From positions 1 to 64,000 of the forward strand of contig JAHCHP010000014.1 of the NCBI GenBank assembly GCA_026129765.1: DNA of 64,000 nt, in the 5' to 3' direction. The notes under the pieces were generated by a model that was given only the letters and a program-made list of their open reading frames with translations, was not told the DNA's origin and did no database searches. Source of the stretch: Fimbriimonadia bacterium. GTDB lineage: Bacteria > Armatimonadota > Fimbriimonadia > Fimbriimonadales > GBS-DC. The first letter of the stretch is position 1. Each line of letters starts with the position of its first letter. Made by a program: the position numbers and the translations under genes. Of this stretch, positions 1 to 8,272 are shown piece by piece.

Positions 1-30
1 TGTTCCATAAAAGACAGACTCTCCATAAAT

Positions 31-1473
31 TTAGAGCGCGCGTTGACCGATGTTGTTTCCGTCGAAAGTCAGCAACACTTCTTCGTCATCGATCACGGTT
101 TCGATATGAACAGGTCGTCCCCAGAGGTTATGCATATAGCGCATACAGCGGGTGGCGCGCTGGAGGTCCAGGGGCTTGCCGTCGTAATGGTGTTTGACAT
201 ATAGTTCGCCCCGGTGTTCCCAGTCGCCATCCTCCACCGTCAACAGCGGAATTCCGAAATTGGTCATCTGGTCGACTAAAGTGTTGCGAACTACCCGCCA
301 ATCGGTCTCATCCACGACCCAGACCAATTCCCCATCGTTCTCTTCCACACGGTAGGTGTAGAGGTCTAACTCTTTGACTAAGCCTTCGGTCAAATATTTA
401 TGAAGGAAGGTCTGATCCGACTCTTGTTCGCGCACTTCGAACAGTTTTTTCATGCCCTGCCCTGGTTCGCGGCGAATCTCCACATCCATCCAATCACGCT
501 CTTCATCGCTCATATCGCCGGTTCCATCCCAGCGGCGTTCGATGCTTCGCAAAATCTTGTAGCCGACATAGTAGGGGTTCAGGCTGGTGCGAGAACCGGG
601 CTGAATGACGCCGGAATGCATTTTTCGGAACATAATATGCTCGTCCGCAGTGAGCGGCAGGTTCTCCAAAATGCGCTCATGCCAAAAGCTTGCCCATCCC
701 TCGTTGATGATCTTTGTCTTGATCTGCGGAATGAAATAGGTCATCTCCTCTCGCACCATGCTGATGATGTCGCGCTGCCAGTCGGTCAGCACTTTGGAGT
801 AGTCGCGCAAGAAGAGCAGAATATCTTTTTGCGGCTCTGGCGGAATCTTTCGCGTGGGAGGCACTGGTTTTGGCTTTGGTTCGGTGAGATAGAGCATGTC
901 CTCAAAGTTGTCCTGTTTCCCGATCTGTTCTTGATGAACCGAAGGCGGCTGTTTTTCGGGATGACCGTAGGTCGGGATCGAGGAGTCGATATGCTCTTCG
1001 ATGGAAAGCACCGAGTCTAAGAACCGCTCCACTTCCATCGGGCCATATTGCAGTTCATAACCTCGCAGCCGCTCACCATGCAGGCGCGCGCGCTCAATCA
1101 TCTGCCGGTCGGTATGTTCAAAGTAGATGTTGTTCTTGAAGAAGTCGGAATGTCCGTAGACGTGCGCGATCACCAGCTTATGAGCCAGCATATCGTTGAC
1201 GTCCAGCAAGAAGGCTTGGGAAGGGTTGGCGTTAAACACCAGTTCATAGATGCGCGTTAATCCATATTCGTACATGGTTTTCTGCACATGGTAGTCGCGC
1301 CCAAAGGTCCAGTGCGAGAACCGCGCCGGCAGAGCGTACGCGCCCAATTCGTAGATGACGTGCGCTGGCGCCACCTCGAAATGAACGGGGAATGGGTCTA
1401 ATCCCATTTCCAACGCTTTTTCGTAGATGATTTCGATCCACTTTTCCAGTTCCGCGCGTTCTGCTTGGGTCAT
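31..1473 (-). CDS. spoVR: SpoVR family protein
   Basis: A 480-residue protein recognised as SpoVR/YcgB family by overall sequence, including a repeated pattern of HEVxPAH-like and YGHSDFFKNN-like segments in the N-terminal half. In Bacillus the family acts in spore cortex formation; elsewhere it travels with YhbH and PrkA and its biochemical role is unresolved. The start at 1473 is chosen because AAGGAG lies just upstream of that ATG. An in-frame ATG at 1521 would add 16 residues but has no convincing ribosome binding site. It is the last of the three stress-associated genes on this strand and is separated from yhbH by a Uma2 gene and tandem repeats, so it may have its own promoter. The family call is firm; the cellular role here is not. 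Confidence 0.93.
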   Translation of the reverse strand: MTQAERAELEKWIEIIYEKALEMGLDPFPVHFEVAPAHVIYELGAYALPARFSHWTFGRDYHVQKTMYEYGLTRIYELVFNANPSQAFLLDVNDMLAHKLVIAHVYGHSDFFKNNIYFEHTDRQMIERARLHGERLRGYELQYGPMEVERFLDSVLSIEEHIDSSIPTYGHPEKQPPSVHQEQIGKQDNFEDMLYLTEPKPKPVPPTRKIPPEPQKDILLFLRDYSKVLTDWQRDIISMVREEMTYFIPQIKTKIINEGWASFWHERILENLPLTADEHIMFRKMHSGVIQPGSRTSLNPYYVGYKILRSIERRWDGTGDMSDEERDWMDVEIRREPGQGMKKLFEVREQESDQTFLHKYLTEGLVKELDLYTYRVEENDGELVWVVDETDWRVVRNTLVDQMTNFGIPLLTVEDGDWEHRGELYVKHHYDGKPLDLQRATRCMRYMHNLWGRPVHIETVIDDEEVLLTFDGNNIGQRAL

Positions 1474-1531
1474 GTTTAACTCCTTGCTGTTTTTGGTTGG
1501 TTCAATTTTTTTGTGAACCATGTCGGTCGTT

Positions 1532-1551
1532 ATTCCCGCGAACGCGGGAAT
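1532..1551. repeat. Perfect palindrome in spoVR upstream region
   Basis: The arms ATTCCCGCG and CGCGGGAAT are separated by AA, giving a 9-bp stem. No T-run follows on either strand, so it does not look like an intrinsic terminator. A degenerate relative (CATTCCTGCGAACGCG) lies near 9664-9679, which suggests a dispersed intergenic palindrome family. Confidence 0.7.
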
Positions 1552-1612
1552 GAAAACATTTGAAAAGCAGACCCTTCGCTTCGCTCAGGGTGACAACGGC
1601 TATTATTGTATT

Positions 1613-1740
1613 GGCAGCCACAGGGGGCAGCCCCTACATCTTCGGGCAGCCACAGGGGGCAGCCCCTACATCTTCGGGCAGCCACAGGGGGCAGCCCCTA
1701 CATTTTTGGTCAGCCACAGGGGGCAGCCCCTACATTTGGA
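1613..1740. repeat. Four tandem copies of a 32-bp repeat
   Basis: Head-to-tail units begin at 1613, 1645, 1677 and 1709. All share the core CACAGGGGGCAGCCCCTACA; the copies differ mainly in the last few bases. Each core can fold as AGGGG-GCAG-CCCCT. There are no unique spacers between units, so this is a minisatellite and not a CRISPR array. It lies between spoVR and the Uma2 gene. Just upstream (about 1569-1596) is another imperfect palindrome, CCCTTCGCTTCGCTCAGGG. Confidence 0.9.
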
Positions 1741-1743
1741 TGG

Positions 1744-2307
1744 TTAGCCGTCCAGTCTATTTTTCAGATTGATTCTCCAACCCGGGAAGAGATGAGGACG
1801 AAAAGTTTCGCCTTCGGCGACGGTTGTACGACAGAGATAGCCTTCGGAAGCCCTCTGAAACTCCTGAATCAGAAGGGTTTGACTGTCTACCAGCCAATAC
1901 CATTCGACTCCCGCTTCCCAATAATTCTGAAATTTCACGTGGCGGTCACGCGTTTCTGTACCAGGCGAAATGACCTCAACCACCAGATCAGGCGCGCCAT
2001 GCACTTTCCCATCGTCCCACAACAGCTCTGCCTCGCGATCTTTGCGAACAAAGGCTAAATCGGGAATATAGCCCTGCCCTGTTGGAAGCGCGACATCCAC
2101 CTCCATCACCACAACGCCTAAGCCTTGATTCATGCAAAACCGCCTCATTGTATAGCCCAACAATAGTAAAATATCTTGATGCCTTCTGGTTGGCGATGCC
2201 ACCCTGAGTAACCTCCCTGTCTCCCGCTCATATTTTGGCGGACCTTCCGGCAGGTTCAGCCAGTCGTCCAAACTCAAAGCGATATTTTCAAGCGTTTTGA
2301 CTGCCAT
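1744..2307 (-). CDS. Uma2 family restriction endonuclease-like protein
   Basis: A 187-residue protein of the Uma2 family (DUF820, PD-(D/E)xK fold). The diagnostic block is at about residues 105-142: PDLVVEVISPGTETRDRHVK followed by an aromatic Y-x-x-x-GV-x-WYWLVD segment, with an acidic residue in GYIPDLAF before it. The Asp, Glu and Lys of the nuclease core are all present, so catalysis is plausible. These proteins are abundant in cyanobacteria, Chloroflexi and Armatimonadota, are often multicopy, and have no settled function. A TATAAT lies about 20 bp upstream and the start is preceded by AGGTGAT. The gene separates spoVR from yhbH and may be a later insertion. Confidence 0.88.
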   Translation of the reverse strand: MAVKTLENIALSLDDWLNLPEGPPKYERETGRLLRVASPTRRHQDILLLLGYTMRRFCMNQGLGVVVMEVDVALPTGQGYIPDLAFVRKDREAELLWDDGKVHGAPDLVVEVISPGTETRDRHVKFQNYWEAGVEWYWLVDSQTLLIQEFQRASEGYLCRTTVAEGETFRPHLFPGWRINLKNRLDG

Positions 2308-2327
2308 ATGTTAATCACCTGAACCTG

Positions 2328-2333
2328 ATTATA
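2328..2333 (-). promoter_or_regulatory. Candidate -10 box of the Uma2 gene
   Basis: A perfect TATAAT on the minus strand lies 20 bp before the ATG at 2307, predicting a leader of roughly 14 nt that contains AGGTGAT as the ribosome binding site. No good -35 is visible. Confidence 0.4.
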
Positions 2334-2363
2334 CCTTGCCAACAAGCCGAAAGAAAAGCTCGC

Positions 2364-3539
2364 TCAAAGGCTTGCCATTTCAGGATGCTTGCTGAAGAAC
2401 TGTTTCAGGGCGGGCCAGACATCCTCTTTGGACGCGATCTTGATCACAACGACCCGCGAGTCATCCTGGAAGGCATCGGTCAGGGATTGTCCCAAGGGCG
2501 CCAAGCCGCCCGCCTGTCCCCAGAGGTCATTCGCGATTTCGCCGTACCCCACCAGATTGCTATATTCCACCAGCTTCTTCATATACTCCACCACTTCATG
2601 ATCGCCCCAGTTGTAGCCATCGGAAAACATGAAGGGATAGATATTCCACTCTCGCGGGTTAAACCGCTTCTCAATGATCTCTAATGAGAGTTTGTAGGCA
2701 GCCGAAAGCCGGGTTCCCCCCGAATCGCCCGACGCGAAGAAGGTATGTTCATCTACCTCTTTGGCTTCGGTGTGGCAGGTAATAAAGACGATTTCCGCAG
2801 AAGTATATTTTTTCTGCAAAAACCTTAACATCCAATAGTAAAAACTGCGGCAGATATAGGCTTCGAATTCGCCCATCGAGCCAGACACATCCCGCATCGC
2901 CAGGATGACCGCGTTGCGCTGCTTCTCCGGCACGATCTCCCATGTCTTGAAGCGTTTGTCCTCTTCGTTGATGAGCCATCCCGGCTCGCCTTGCGCGGCG
3001 TTGCGTTTCCAAGCAGCGATCAGGGTGCGTTTACGGTCAATATTGGATTGCGGTCCGCGTCGCGAAATCGAATCGAAATGAATCTGGTCGGAAACAATGT
3101 CTTTCGTGCCTTTATCGCGCAGATTGGGCAGGTGCAGGTCTTCAAACACCATTTCTGCCAGTTCGTCGATGGTGAACTCCGCTTCATAGAAATCGACTCC
3201 CGGTTCGGTGCCTGCCTGCTTGCCGGTTCCTTGCCCTTGTTGTCCTGATCTGCCGATGACCTGTCCCGGCTGCGAGCCGCCCTGTCCTTGCCCCACGCCT
3301 TTTTTGCCGTGCGGGTCATACCGGATATGGGGCAGTTCCACCCCTCGAATCGGCACTTTCACGATTTTACCGTCTTCGGATGTGATGATATCTTGCTGAC
3401 CGATAATTTCGCCCAGGTTCTCTTTGATGATCTCCTTCACCTTTTCATTGTGCCGCAGGCGGTCTTTTTCTGCCCGGCGGTGCAAATCCCAAGGGTCGGT
3501 CGATAGCCACTGGTTGGAGGAGGGTCTATTATCAGTCAT
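2364..3539 (-). CDS. yhbH: YeaH/YhbH family protein (DUF444), VWA-type
   Basis: A 391-residue DUF444 protein. The N-terminal third is basic and then Gly/Gln-rich (about residues 83-110, low complexity). The C-terminal half is a von Willebrand A-like domain with the metal-ion-dependent adhesion motif DVSGSMG at about residue 217, followed by a conserved Thr/Asp pattern. Family members are co-expressed with PrkA and SpoVR in nutrient stress in enterobacteria and in sporulation in Bacillus. AAGGTGA upstream supports the ATG at 3539. It lies about 80 bp downstream of prkA on the same strand, and co-transcription is likely. Assignment is firm. Confidence 0.95.
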   Translation of the reverse strand: MTDNRPSSNQWLSTDPWDLHRRAEKDRLRHNEKVKEIIKENLGEIIGQQDIITSEDGKIVKVPIRGVELPHIRYDPHGKKGVGQGQGGSQPGQVIGRSGQQGQGTGKQAGTEPGVDFYEAEFTIDELAEMVFEDLHLPNLRDKGTKDIVSDQIHFDSISRRGPQSNIDRKRTLIAAWKRNAAQGEPGWLINEEDKRFKTWEIVPEKQRNAVILAMRDVSGSMGEFEAYICRSFYYWMLRFLQKKYTSAEIVFITCHTEAKEVDEHTFFASGDSGGTRLSAAYKLSLEIIEKRFNPREWNIYPFMFSDGYNWGDHEVVEYMKKLVEYSNLVGYGEIANDLWGQAGGLAPLGQSLTDAFQDDSRVVVIKIASKEDVWPALKQFFSKHPEMASL

Positions 3540-3617
3540 CAGCGGGTCACCTTCATTTGTTTTCGCGCTGCTCCCCTCCCAGGAGGTAGAGAGGGAGCAA
3601 GCGCATGTTTTTTTCTC

Positions 3618-5546
3618 TTAGCGGTTCAACAGTGTGCCAACATAGCGCAGAGCTTCGTTCGCGCTTTCGGCGTTGTAGCCGCCTTCTCGGACCATACGTT
3701 CTACCACATCGTTGATCTTGCCCAATTGATCAGGATCAGGTGTTCGAGCCGACGTGGTGATCTTCACGATGTCTTTGAGGTCAGCGAACAGTTTTCGTTC
3801 CACTGCCTCACGCAGCCGCTCATCGGACCCAATCGCGAACCGGGATCCCCGGCGCGCTAAAGAAGCCACCGAACGGAGAATGCCCTCGCGGAATTCGCGC
3901 TTGGCATTTTCGGAAACGCCGATCTGCTCCTCGATGCTGCGCATCAACTTCTCGTCCGGGTCGATTTCCTCGCTCGTGATCGGGTCTTTTACCTTGGTCT
4001 TGTTGCAATAAGCGTCTACGTTATCCAGGTAGTTCTCCAGCAGAGAGTGCGCAGCCTCTTCGTAAGAGTAGACGAAGAATCGCTGAACCTCTTTCTTGAT
4101 CATTTCGTCGTACTCTTTGCGCACATCATCCAAGAAGGAGAGCAGTTTCTTGCGTTCCTCTTCGTTGCTGGTATACTCGGTCAAGCCATCGCGTATTGAG
4201 CGCAGCACATCGATGGGGGTAATCGTTTTGCGCCCCTTCATCAACGCGGCAGAGAGTCGGTTCAGGATGAAGCGAGGCGAAACGCCGTTCATGCCTTCAT
4301 CGGAATACTCATCGTGCAGTTCTTTGACATGGCGTTGATCCCAATCGCCTACTTGACGCTCGCCATCGTAGAGCTTCATCTTTGCCATCAGCGAAAGCCC
4401 GCTCTTCTTCGGCGGTTTCAGGCGGCTTAAGGTCGCAAACATCGCTGCGACTTTCAGCGCGTGCGGGGCGATATGCACTTCCGACAGGTCTTCCGTGTCA
4501 TCGCTCCATTGCGACTGGTGGATCAGTTTTTCGTAGATTTTGACCTCTTCCGAGACTTTCAGGTTATAAGGCACTTTCACCACGAACATACGGTCGATCA
4601 TCGCTTCGTTCTCTTTGTTCGAGAAGTAGGCGTTATATTCGTATTCGTTGGTGTGCGCCACGACAACCACATCGGTGTAAATCAGCGAGAATCGCCCGAT
4701 TTTGATCATCTGTTCGCCCGCGACGGTGTTCAATTCGTACAGGAACCGTTTATCTGCCTTCAGCATTTCGATGAATTCCATCATGCCGCGGTTGGCTTTG
4801 TTCAGTTCGCCATCGAAGTTATAGACCCGCGGGTCAGACTCAACCCCGATCTGGGTCAACAGGTTCAGGTTCACGCTGCCAGTCAGTTCGGAGACGTCCT
4901 GCGATTTCGGATCAGAGGGCTTAAATGTCCCAATGCCGATACGCTCACGCTCGGAAAAACGCACACGCACCACTGGCACGGAGTCGGTTTTCTCGTTCCA
5001 CTCGTGCTTCAGTTTCCACTGGCAAACTGGACAGAGATCGCCCTCGATATAGACATTAAACTGTCGTTTGAATTCCGCTCGCAGTTCTTCTGGCACCAGG
5101 TGCAGAGGGTCTTCGTGCATGGGACAATCTTTTATCGCGAACGATCCGCCCTCTTCCGTCTTGGAGTATTGCTCCAAACCGCGTTTGAGCATCGTCACCA
5201 GCGTGGATTTTCCTCCGCCCACTGGTCCGACCAGCAACAGGATACGTTTGCGCACATCTAAGCGGCGCGCGGCAGGCGCGAAATACTCCTGCACGAGCTG
5301 CTGCAAGGTGCGTTCCATCCCGTAGAGTTCAGACAGGAAGAACTCGTAATGTTTCAAGCCGGTATCAGCGTCTTCCTTGACGCCCGCGGTCGTGATCATG
5401 TCATACATGCGGGCATGGGCAAGGTTCGCGACCTTTGGATTGCTTCTAACAACTTCCAAATAGTCCTTAAAAGAACCTTCCCAGGTAATCTGTTTTTCAA
5501 GCCGACGCTGCTCTTCAATTTGTTTCAAAAAGTCGGCGGTACTCAT
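3618..5546 (-). CDS. prkA: PrkA family serine protein kinase / AAA ATPase
   Basis: A 642-residue PrkA protein, close to the usual family length. The P-loop GPVGGGKST is at about residues 107-115 of the AAA-like domain. The C-terminal region resembles the PrkA C-terminal kinase-like domain. A CPVCQWK segment around residue 190 contains a CxxC pair. The start at 5546 is preceded by AAGGGGGTCTT; upstream in-frame codons (to 5642) would add 32 residues unlike the family N-terminus. In Bacillus and E. coli PrkA acts with YhbH and SpoVR in starvation and sporulation regulation, and protease activity has been proposed for some members. First gene of the trio. Confidence 0.95.
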   Translation of the reverse strand: MSTADFLKQIEEQRRLEKQITWEGSFKDYLEVVRSNPKVANLAHARMYDMITTAGVKEDADTGLKHYEFFLSELYGMERTLQQLVQEYFAPAARRLDVRKRILLLVGPVGGGKSTLVTMLKRGLEQYSKTEEGGSFAIKDCPMHEDPLHLVPEELRAEFKRQFNVYIEGDLCPVCQWKLKHEWNEKTDSVPVVRVRFSERERIGIGTFKPSDPKSQDVSELTGSVNLNLLTQIGVESDPRVYNFDGELNKANRGMMEFIEMLKADKRFLYELNTVAGEQMIKIGRFSLIYTDVVVVAHTNEYEYNAYFSNKENEAMIDRMFVVKVPYNLKVSEEVKIYEKLIHQSQWSDDTEDLSEVHIAPHALKVAAMFATLSRLKPPKKSGLSLMAKMKLYDGERQVGDWDQRHVKELHDEYSDEGMNGVSPRFILNRLSAALMKGRKTITPIDVLRSIRDGLTEYTSNEEERKKLLSFLDDVRKEYDEMIKKEVQRFFVYSYEEAAHSLLENYLDNVDAYCNKTKVKDPITSEEIDPDEKLMRSIEEQIGVSENAKREFREGILRSVASLARRGSRFAIGSDERLREAVERKLFADLKDIVKITTSARTPDPDQLGKINDVVERMVREGGYNAESANEALRYVGTLLNR

Positions 5547-5845
5547 GGTTAAGACCCCCTTGTTAAGTCTGCTCCGGTCGGAGCGTTGATTCACCGTTTG
5601 GTCCAGTCGTTGTCCACCTTGGGGTGTCCAAGACCACTTCAAATAGCAGACGCCCCGGCATCCCGAGGCGTCCCTTTTCTCAAAAATAGAGTTGTGACAG
5701 GGCGTCGCTTACGCTTATTTCAGGTTGGATCGCGCGATGGCGATCGTGCCAAATTTTCAAAGAATTGCGTTTAAGTCGGTACTGCTGCCCTGCTTCGATA
5801 GGATTGTTCCACATATCCCCAAGTTTCTATCAACAATCTTTCTCT

Positions 5846-5851
5846 ATTATA
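5846..5851 (-). promoter_or_regulatory. prkA: Candidate -10 box of the prkA operon
   Basis: TATAAT on the minus strand about 295 bp before the prkA start, with a poor -35 (TTTATC) at 17-bp spacing. If used, the leader would be long and would include the hairpin at 5649-5672. An alternative sigma factor is equally possible because this trio is normally stress controlled. Confidence 0.3.
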
Positions 5852-6137
5852 GGTTCGACTGACCTGGAGATAAAGGTGTTCCCATTCCCGCGCGGATAAT
5901 CCCCTTATAATTACGCGCAAATGGGCTTTTTAGTCAGCCCTCTCGTGGGACATTATCGTTGCACTTAGTTTCTTATACGATGGACAAGCATTGCGGGTTT
6001 CCAATCTATCACGCGATTCAGGGGTTTCAACGAGGGAAAATTGATTCGCAGGGGAGCGCGGCATACTCGGCAGCGCTTGCAGAAGATTTGGGCTGGCTCT
6101 GCCCAGGTGGTCTATCTTAATGTAATCGATGAGGATG

Positions 6138-6164
6138 GGAGGGCGAAGCTCCGTCTTCGCCGTT
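6138..6164. repeat. 27-bp dispersed palindromic repeat, copy 1
   Basis: GGAGGGCGAAGCTCCGTCTTCGCCGTT, split here as GGAGGGCGAAGCTCC plus GTCTTCGCCGTT, is identical to 9599-9625. It folds as GGCGAAG-CTCCGT-CTTCGCC. The two copies bracket the P-II and phage-head gene block. No T-run follows on either strand. Confidence 0.9.
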
Positions 6165-6190
6165 GATAACTTATCGCTCTGAAAAGTCCC

Positions 6191-6535
6191 TCAAAGCGCG
6201 GCTTCGCCCCGTTCACCGGTGCGGATACGAACGACCTCTTCCACTTCGGAGACAAAAATTTTGCCGTCGCCTATTTCGCCGGTCTGCGCCGATTCAATCA
6301 AGACCCCCATCACCTCTTCCGCGCGGTCGCCCGGCACCACGATCTCCAATTTGATTTTGGGAAGAAGGTTGACCGTGTAGGTGCTGCCCCGGTATTTTTC
6401 GGTATGCCCCTGCTGGCGACCGAAACCGCGCGCATCGACCACCGTCATACCATAGACGCCGATCTCGTTCAAGGCTTCTTTCACCGCCTCGAACCGAATG
6501 GGGCGGATAATACATTCGATTTTTTTGATGCTCAT
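6191..6535 (-). CDS. glnB: P-II family nitrogen regulatory protein
   Basis: A 114-residue P-II protein. The T-loop block GRQQGHTEKYRGSTYTVN at about residues 38-55 keeps the tyrosine (STY) at the position uridylylated in GlnB, and the C-terminal signature TGEIGDGKIFV is intact, as expected for ATP/ADP and 2-oxoglutarate binding. P-II trimers report nitrogen/carbon status by binding transporters and enzymes. No amtB, glnA or nif gene is in view, so the partner is unknown and GlnB versus GlnK cannot be decided. ATG 6535 is preferred over the GTG at 6538; ribosome binding signal is weak. It lies about 30 bp downstream of the phage-head operon on the same strand, so it may be co-transcribed with it. 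Confidence 0.93.
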   Translation of the reverse strand: MSIKKIECIIRPIRFEAVKEALNEIGVYGMTVVDARGFGRQQGHTEKYRGSTYTVNLLPKIKLEIVVPGDRAEEVMGVLIESAQTGEIGDGKIFVSEVEEVVRIRTGERGEAAL

Positions 6536-6568
6536 CACATTCGATATGATACCCGCCCCATGTCCGCT

Positions 6569-6886
6569 TCACGGCGTAGGGACCGGCGCGAGTATCAAGA
6601 CTTGGTAGACCGCTTCGTTGCCGAGACGGAACTCCAGCCGTTTCAGCGCGTTCCAAGATTGTTCGCGCCAAACAAGGACGGACCCGACAGGAATGTACGG
6701 GGTGGGAAGCGTGTAGAGCGCCCACAAAGGACGCCCCAACAGGTCGATTTCGCCCGCCGTGTAGAAATGGCGCAGCAGCGCGTTGGGTGGTAAGGCAAAC
6801 ACCCCATGGCAGGCAGAGCCTTCCATCGTGAAACTTTCCCCGAAACGGCTGAACCAGCGTTTCAAGACTCTCTGTTTCCTACGCAT
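6569..6886 (-). CDS. Putative phage head-closure (stopper) protein
   Basis: A 105-residue protein beginning MRRKQRVLKRWF, chosen because GAGG sits just before this ATG and the frame begins 6 bp after the preceding gene ends. The longer frame reaching 7087 overlaps that gene and is compositionally unlike protein upstream of this Met. The predicted composition is beta-rich, with a YIPVGSVLVW segment followed by a WNALKRLEFRLG segment, resembling the barrel of small head-tail stopper proteins. This is inferred from position after the capsid and adaptor genes plus faint similarity; no catalytic motif exists. Last gene of the phage-head block, 33 bp before the P-II start. Confidence 0.55.
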   Translation of the reverse strand: MRRKQRVLKRWFSRFGESFTMEGSACHGVFALPPNALLRHFYTAGEIDLLGRPLWALYTLPTPYIPVGSVLVWREQSWNALKRLEFRLGNEAVYQVLILAPVPTP

Positions 6887-6891
6887 ACCTC

Positions 6892-7284
6892 TCACTCCTC
6901 TTCGGTCGCGGTCGTCCAATGGATCGCGGAACAGTTTCTCAAACAAGGCTCCAGACGCGCCCAGCCCTGCGCCATCAAGCCGCTGGGGTCGGCAGGATTG
7001 GGAGGTCGGGAAGGCGGTTTCGTTTCCAGCGCGCCCGCCCGAACCGAGTCGAGCGCGCCTTCTTCGCGCAGGAGACACGCCAGCCATTCGCCCGCAATAA
7101 TCTCCAACGCGCCTAAATTCAAGGTATCGAGCAGTCCCTGCGTCGGGTTGTCCAAATGCTCCGGCGCAAGCGCGTACTCTATCACGGGCAGGTACTCCTC
7201 GATCAGCGCGTCGATTTGCTCATCCAGGTCATCGCCCAAAAAACAGGCTTTCCGTTTCACCGCTTCTACCGTTACAGTCAGCAT
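6892..7284 (-). CDS. Putative phage head-tail adaptor/connector protein
   Basis: A 130-residue, largely helical protein. The segment LNLGALEIIAGEWLACLLRE around residues 56-75, followed by a GxxxxKPPSRPP linker and GWARLEPCLR, resembles gp6/gp15-type connector proteins that follow major capsid genes in tailed phages. The assignment comes from gene order (directly after the gpT-like capsid, 20-bp gap) and from this pattern, so it is an inference. It is translated from ATG 7284 and ends 6 bp before the next start. No portal gene is near, which is unusual because connectors dock on portals. Confidence 0.55.
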   Translation of the reverse strand: MLTVTVEAVKRKACFLGDDLDEQIDALIEEYLPVIEYALAPEHLDNPTQGLLDTLNLGALEIIAGEWLACLLREEGALDSVRAGALETKPPSRPPNPADPSGLMAQGWARLEPCLRNCSAIHWTTATEEE

Positions 7285-7304
7285 GCGCGTTAGCCCTCAA
7301 ACGA

Positions 7305-8234
7305 TTAGGCGACTCCCGCGTATGCCATCTGCCAGAAGCCATAGCCCACGCCATAACGAGCGCGCGCGCCGTAAAGCGCGACATCCCGCATGAAGATATG
7401 TTCGCCGTTCGGTTTATCCAGCGCGGCAAACTCCAACGGCACATCGCGCCGCTCCTGCAGAATCACGGATCGCACCGAACGTGAGGTATCCAGCAGGAAC
7501 CACTTCTGGGCATCCGAACCTGTCAAGTAAGGCGATACTGCCAAGTTCAACCGCCCTTGCAACACATTCTTGTAGGGCGTATAGCGGTTGGATGCGCTGA
7601 CCTGCACGACTACCGGCGATTCGACCAGTTCCATCGCGAGCCATTTCAACTTCGGTCCCACCAGCAGAGTATCCGGTTGGACCCCCATCGGTTCGCCGCG
7701 GTCATCTTTGATCTGCATCATTTCGGATATCGCTTCCTGCAGCGCGTTGGTGCTGAGGGCTGCGCTCACCCGATTGCTTTGCTGTCCGCTGTTTCCCTCT
7801 TGGTGCTGAGTATCGAAGAGCGGTTTGCCGTCATAGCAGAGACCGGTCGTTAAGCCTTCTATCAAAGTCTGAACGATCAAACGCTCCCGGTGGCGTGAGG
7901 CTTCCCGCGCCAGGTCCTGCACTCTCAGACGAATGAGGTCATACTGGTCATCCTCTAAGGCGCGGCGTTCCACACTGATGGAGGACTCCCACACCTTATC
8001 GGCAATGGCATATTGGTCGGCTCTCAGCGCAATGGGTGTCCGCTCATCTACAAACTCCCTCATCGTGGGAACCGCGCCCATCCAGCCATATTTTTGGACG
8101 GGCAGCGTAGTTCGGATTACGGTCGCGATTTGATTGACGACGCTTTCTTCCGCATACTGCTGGTAGGCGCGAAAGAAATCGACTCGGAGACCTGCTTCCA
8201 ACAAGGGCAGCATGTCGGTTCTTACCAATGGCAT
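7305..8234 (-). CDS. Mu gpT-like phage major capsid protein
   Basis: A 309-residue protein matching the Mu-like major head subunit gpT family in length and pattern. The diagnostic stretch is YDGKPLFDTQH at about residues 133-143, followed by an alternating Asn/Ser region, a helix with MMQIKDDRGEPMGVQPDTLL, then VGPKLKWLA. The family adopts the HK97 fold and forms the icosahedral shell. It sits between the decoration-protein gene and the adaptor gene, as in Mu-like and related phages. The frame is intact, which argues that it is expressed or was acquired recently. Codon and base composition look like the surrounding chromosome. Confidence in the family is good; whether particles form is unknown. 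Confidence 0.85.
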   Translation of the reverse strand: MPLVRTDMLPLLEAGLRVDFFRAYQQYAEESVVNQIATVIRTTLPVQKYGWMGAVPTMREFVDERTPIALRADQYAIADKVWESSISVERRALEDDQYDLIRLRVQDLAREASRHRERLIVQTLIEGLTTGLCYDGKPLFDTQHQEGNSGQQSNRVSAALSTNALQEAISEMMQIKDDRGEPMGVQPDTLLVGPKLKWLAMELVESPVVVQVSASNRYTPYKNVLQGRLNLAVSPYLTGSDAQKWFLLDTSRSVRSVILQERRDVPLEFAALDKPNGEHIFMRDVALYGARARYGVGYGFWQMAYAGVA

Positions 8235-8272
8235 TTGTTTTCACCTCGTGTTGAATGATGTTGTTCTGTATA

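Larger units (their letters stand above)
5547..6190. other. 644-bp intergenic region upstream of prkA
   Basis: No convincing gene. It contains a hairpin at 5649-5672 (GACGCCTCGG with CCGGGGCGTC on the minus strand, one G-U pair), which would lie in the prkA leader. A minus-strand TATAAT is at 5846-5851, with only a weak TTTATC 17 bp upstream. The dispersed repeat at 6138-6164 is just downstream of the P-II gene. A TTG-initiated 41-codon frame at 6041-6166 (+) is basic but unsupported. Confidence 0.6.

Noticed and set aside
1613-1740. CRISPR array
   Set aside because: The repeat units are contiguous with no unique spacers and no cas genes nearby.
4461-5261. Long plus-strand reading frame opposite prkA
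   Set aside because: It is antisense to a strongly conserved gene and has His/Phe/Val-rich composition typical of a shadow frame.
6041-6166. Basic 41-residue TTG-started peptide
   Set aside because: It has no ribosome site or homology, and its end lies in a dispersed repeat.
6887-7087. N-terminal extension of the stopper gene
   Set aside because: It overlaps the adaptor gene in another frame and has Arg/Gly-rich shadow composition; the ATG at 6886 has a ribosome site.
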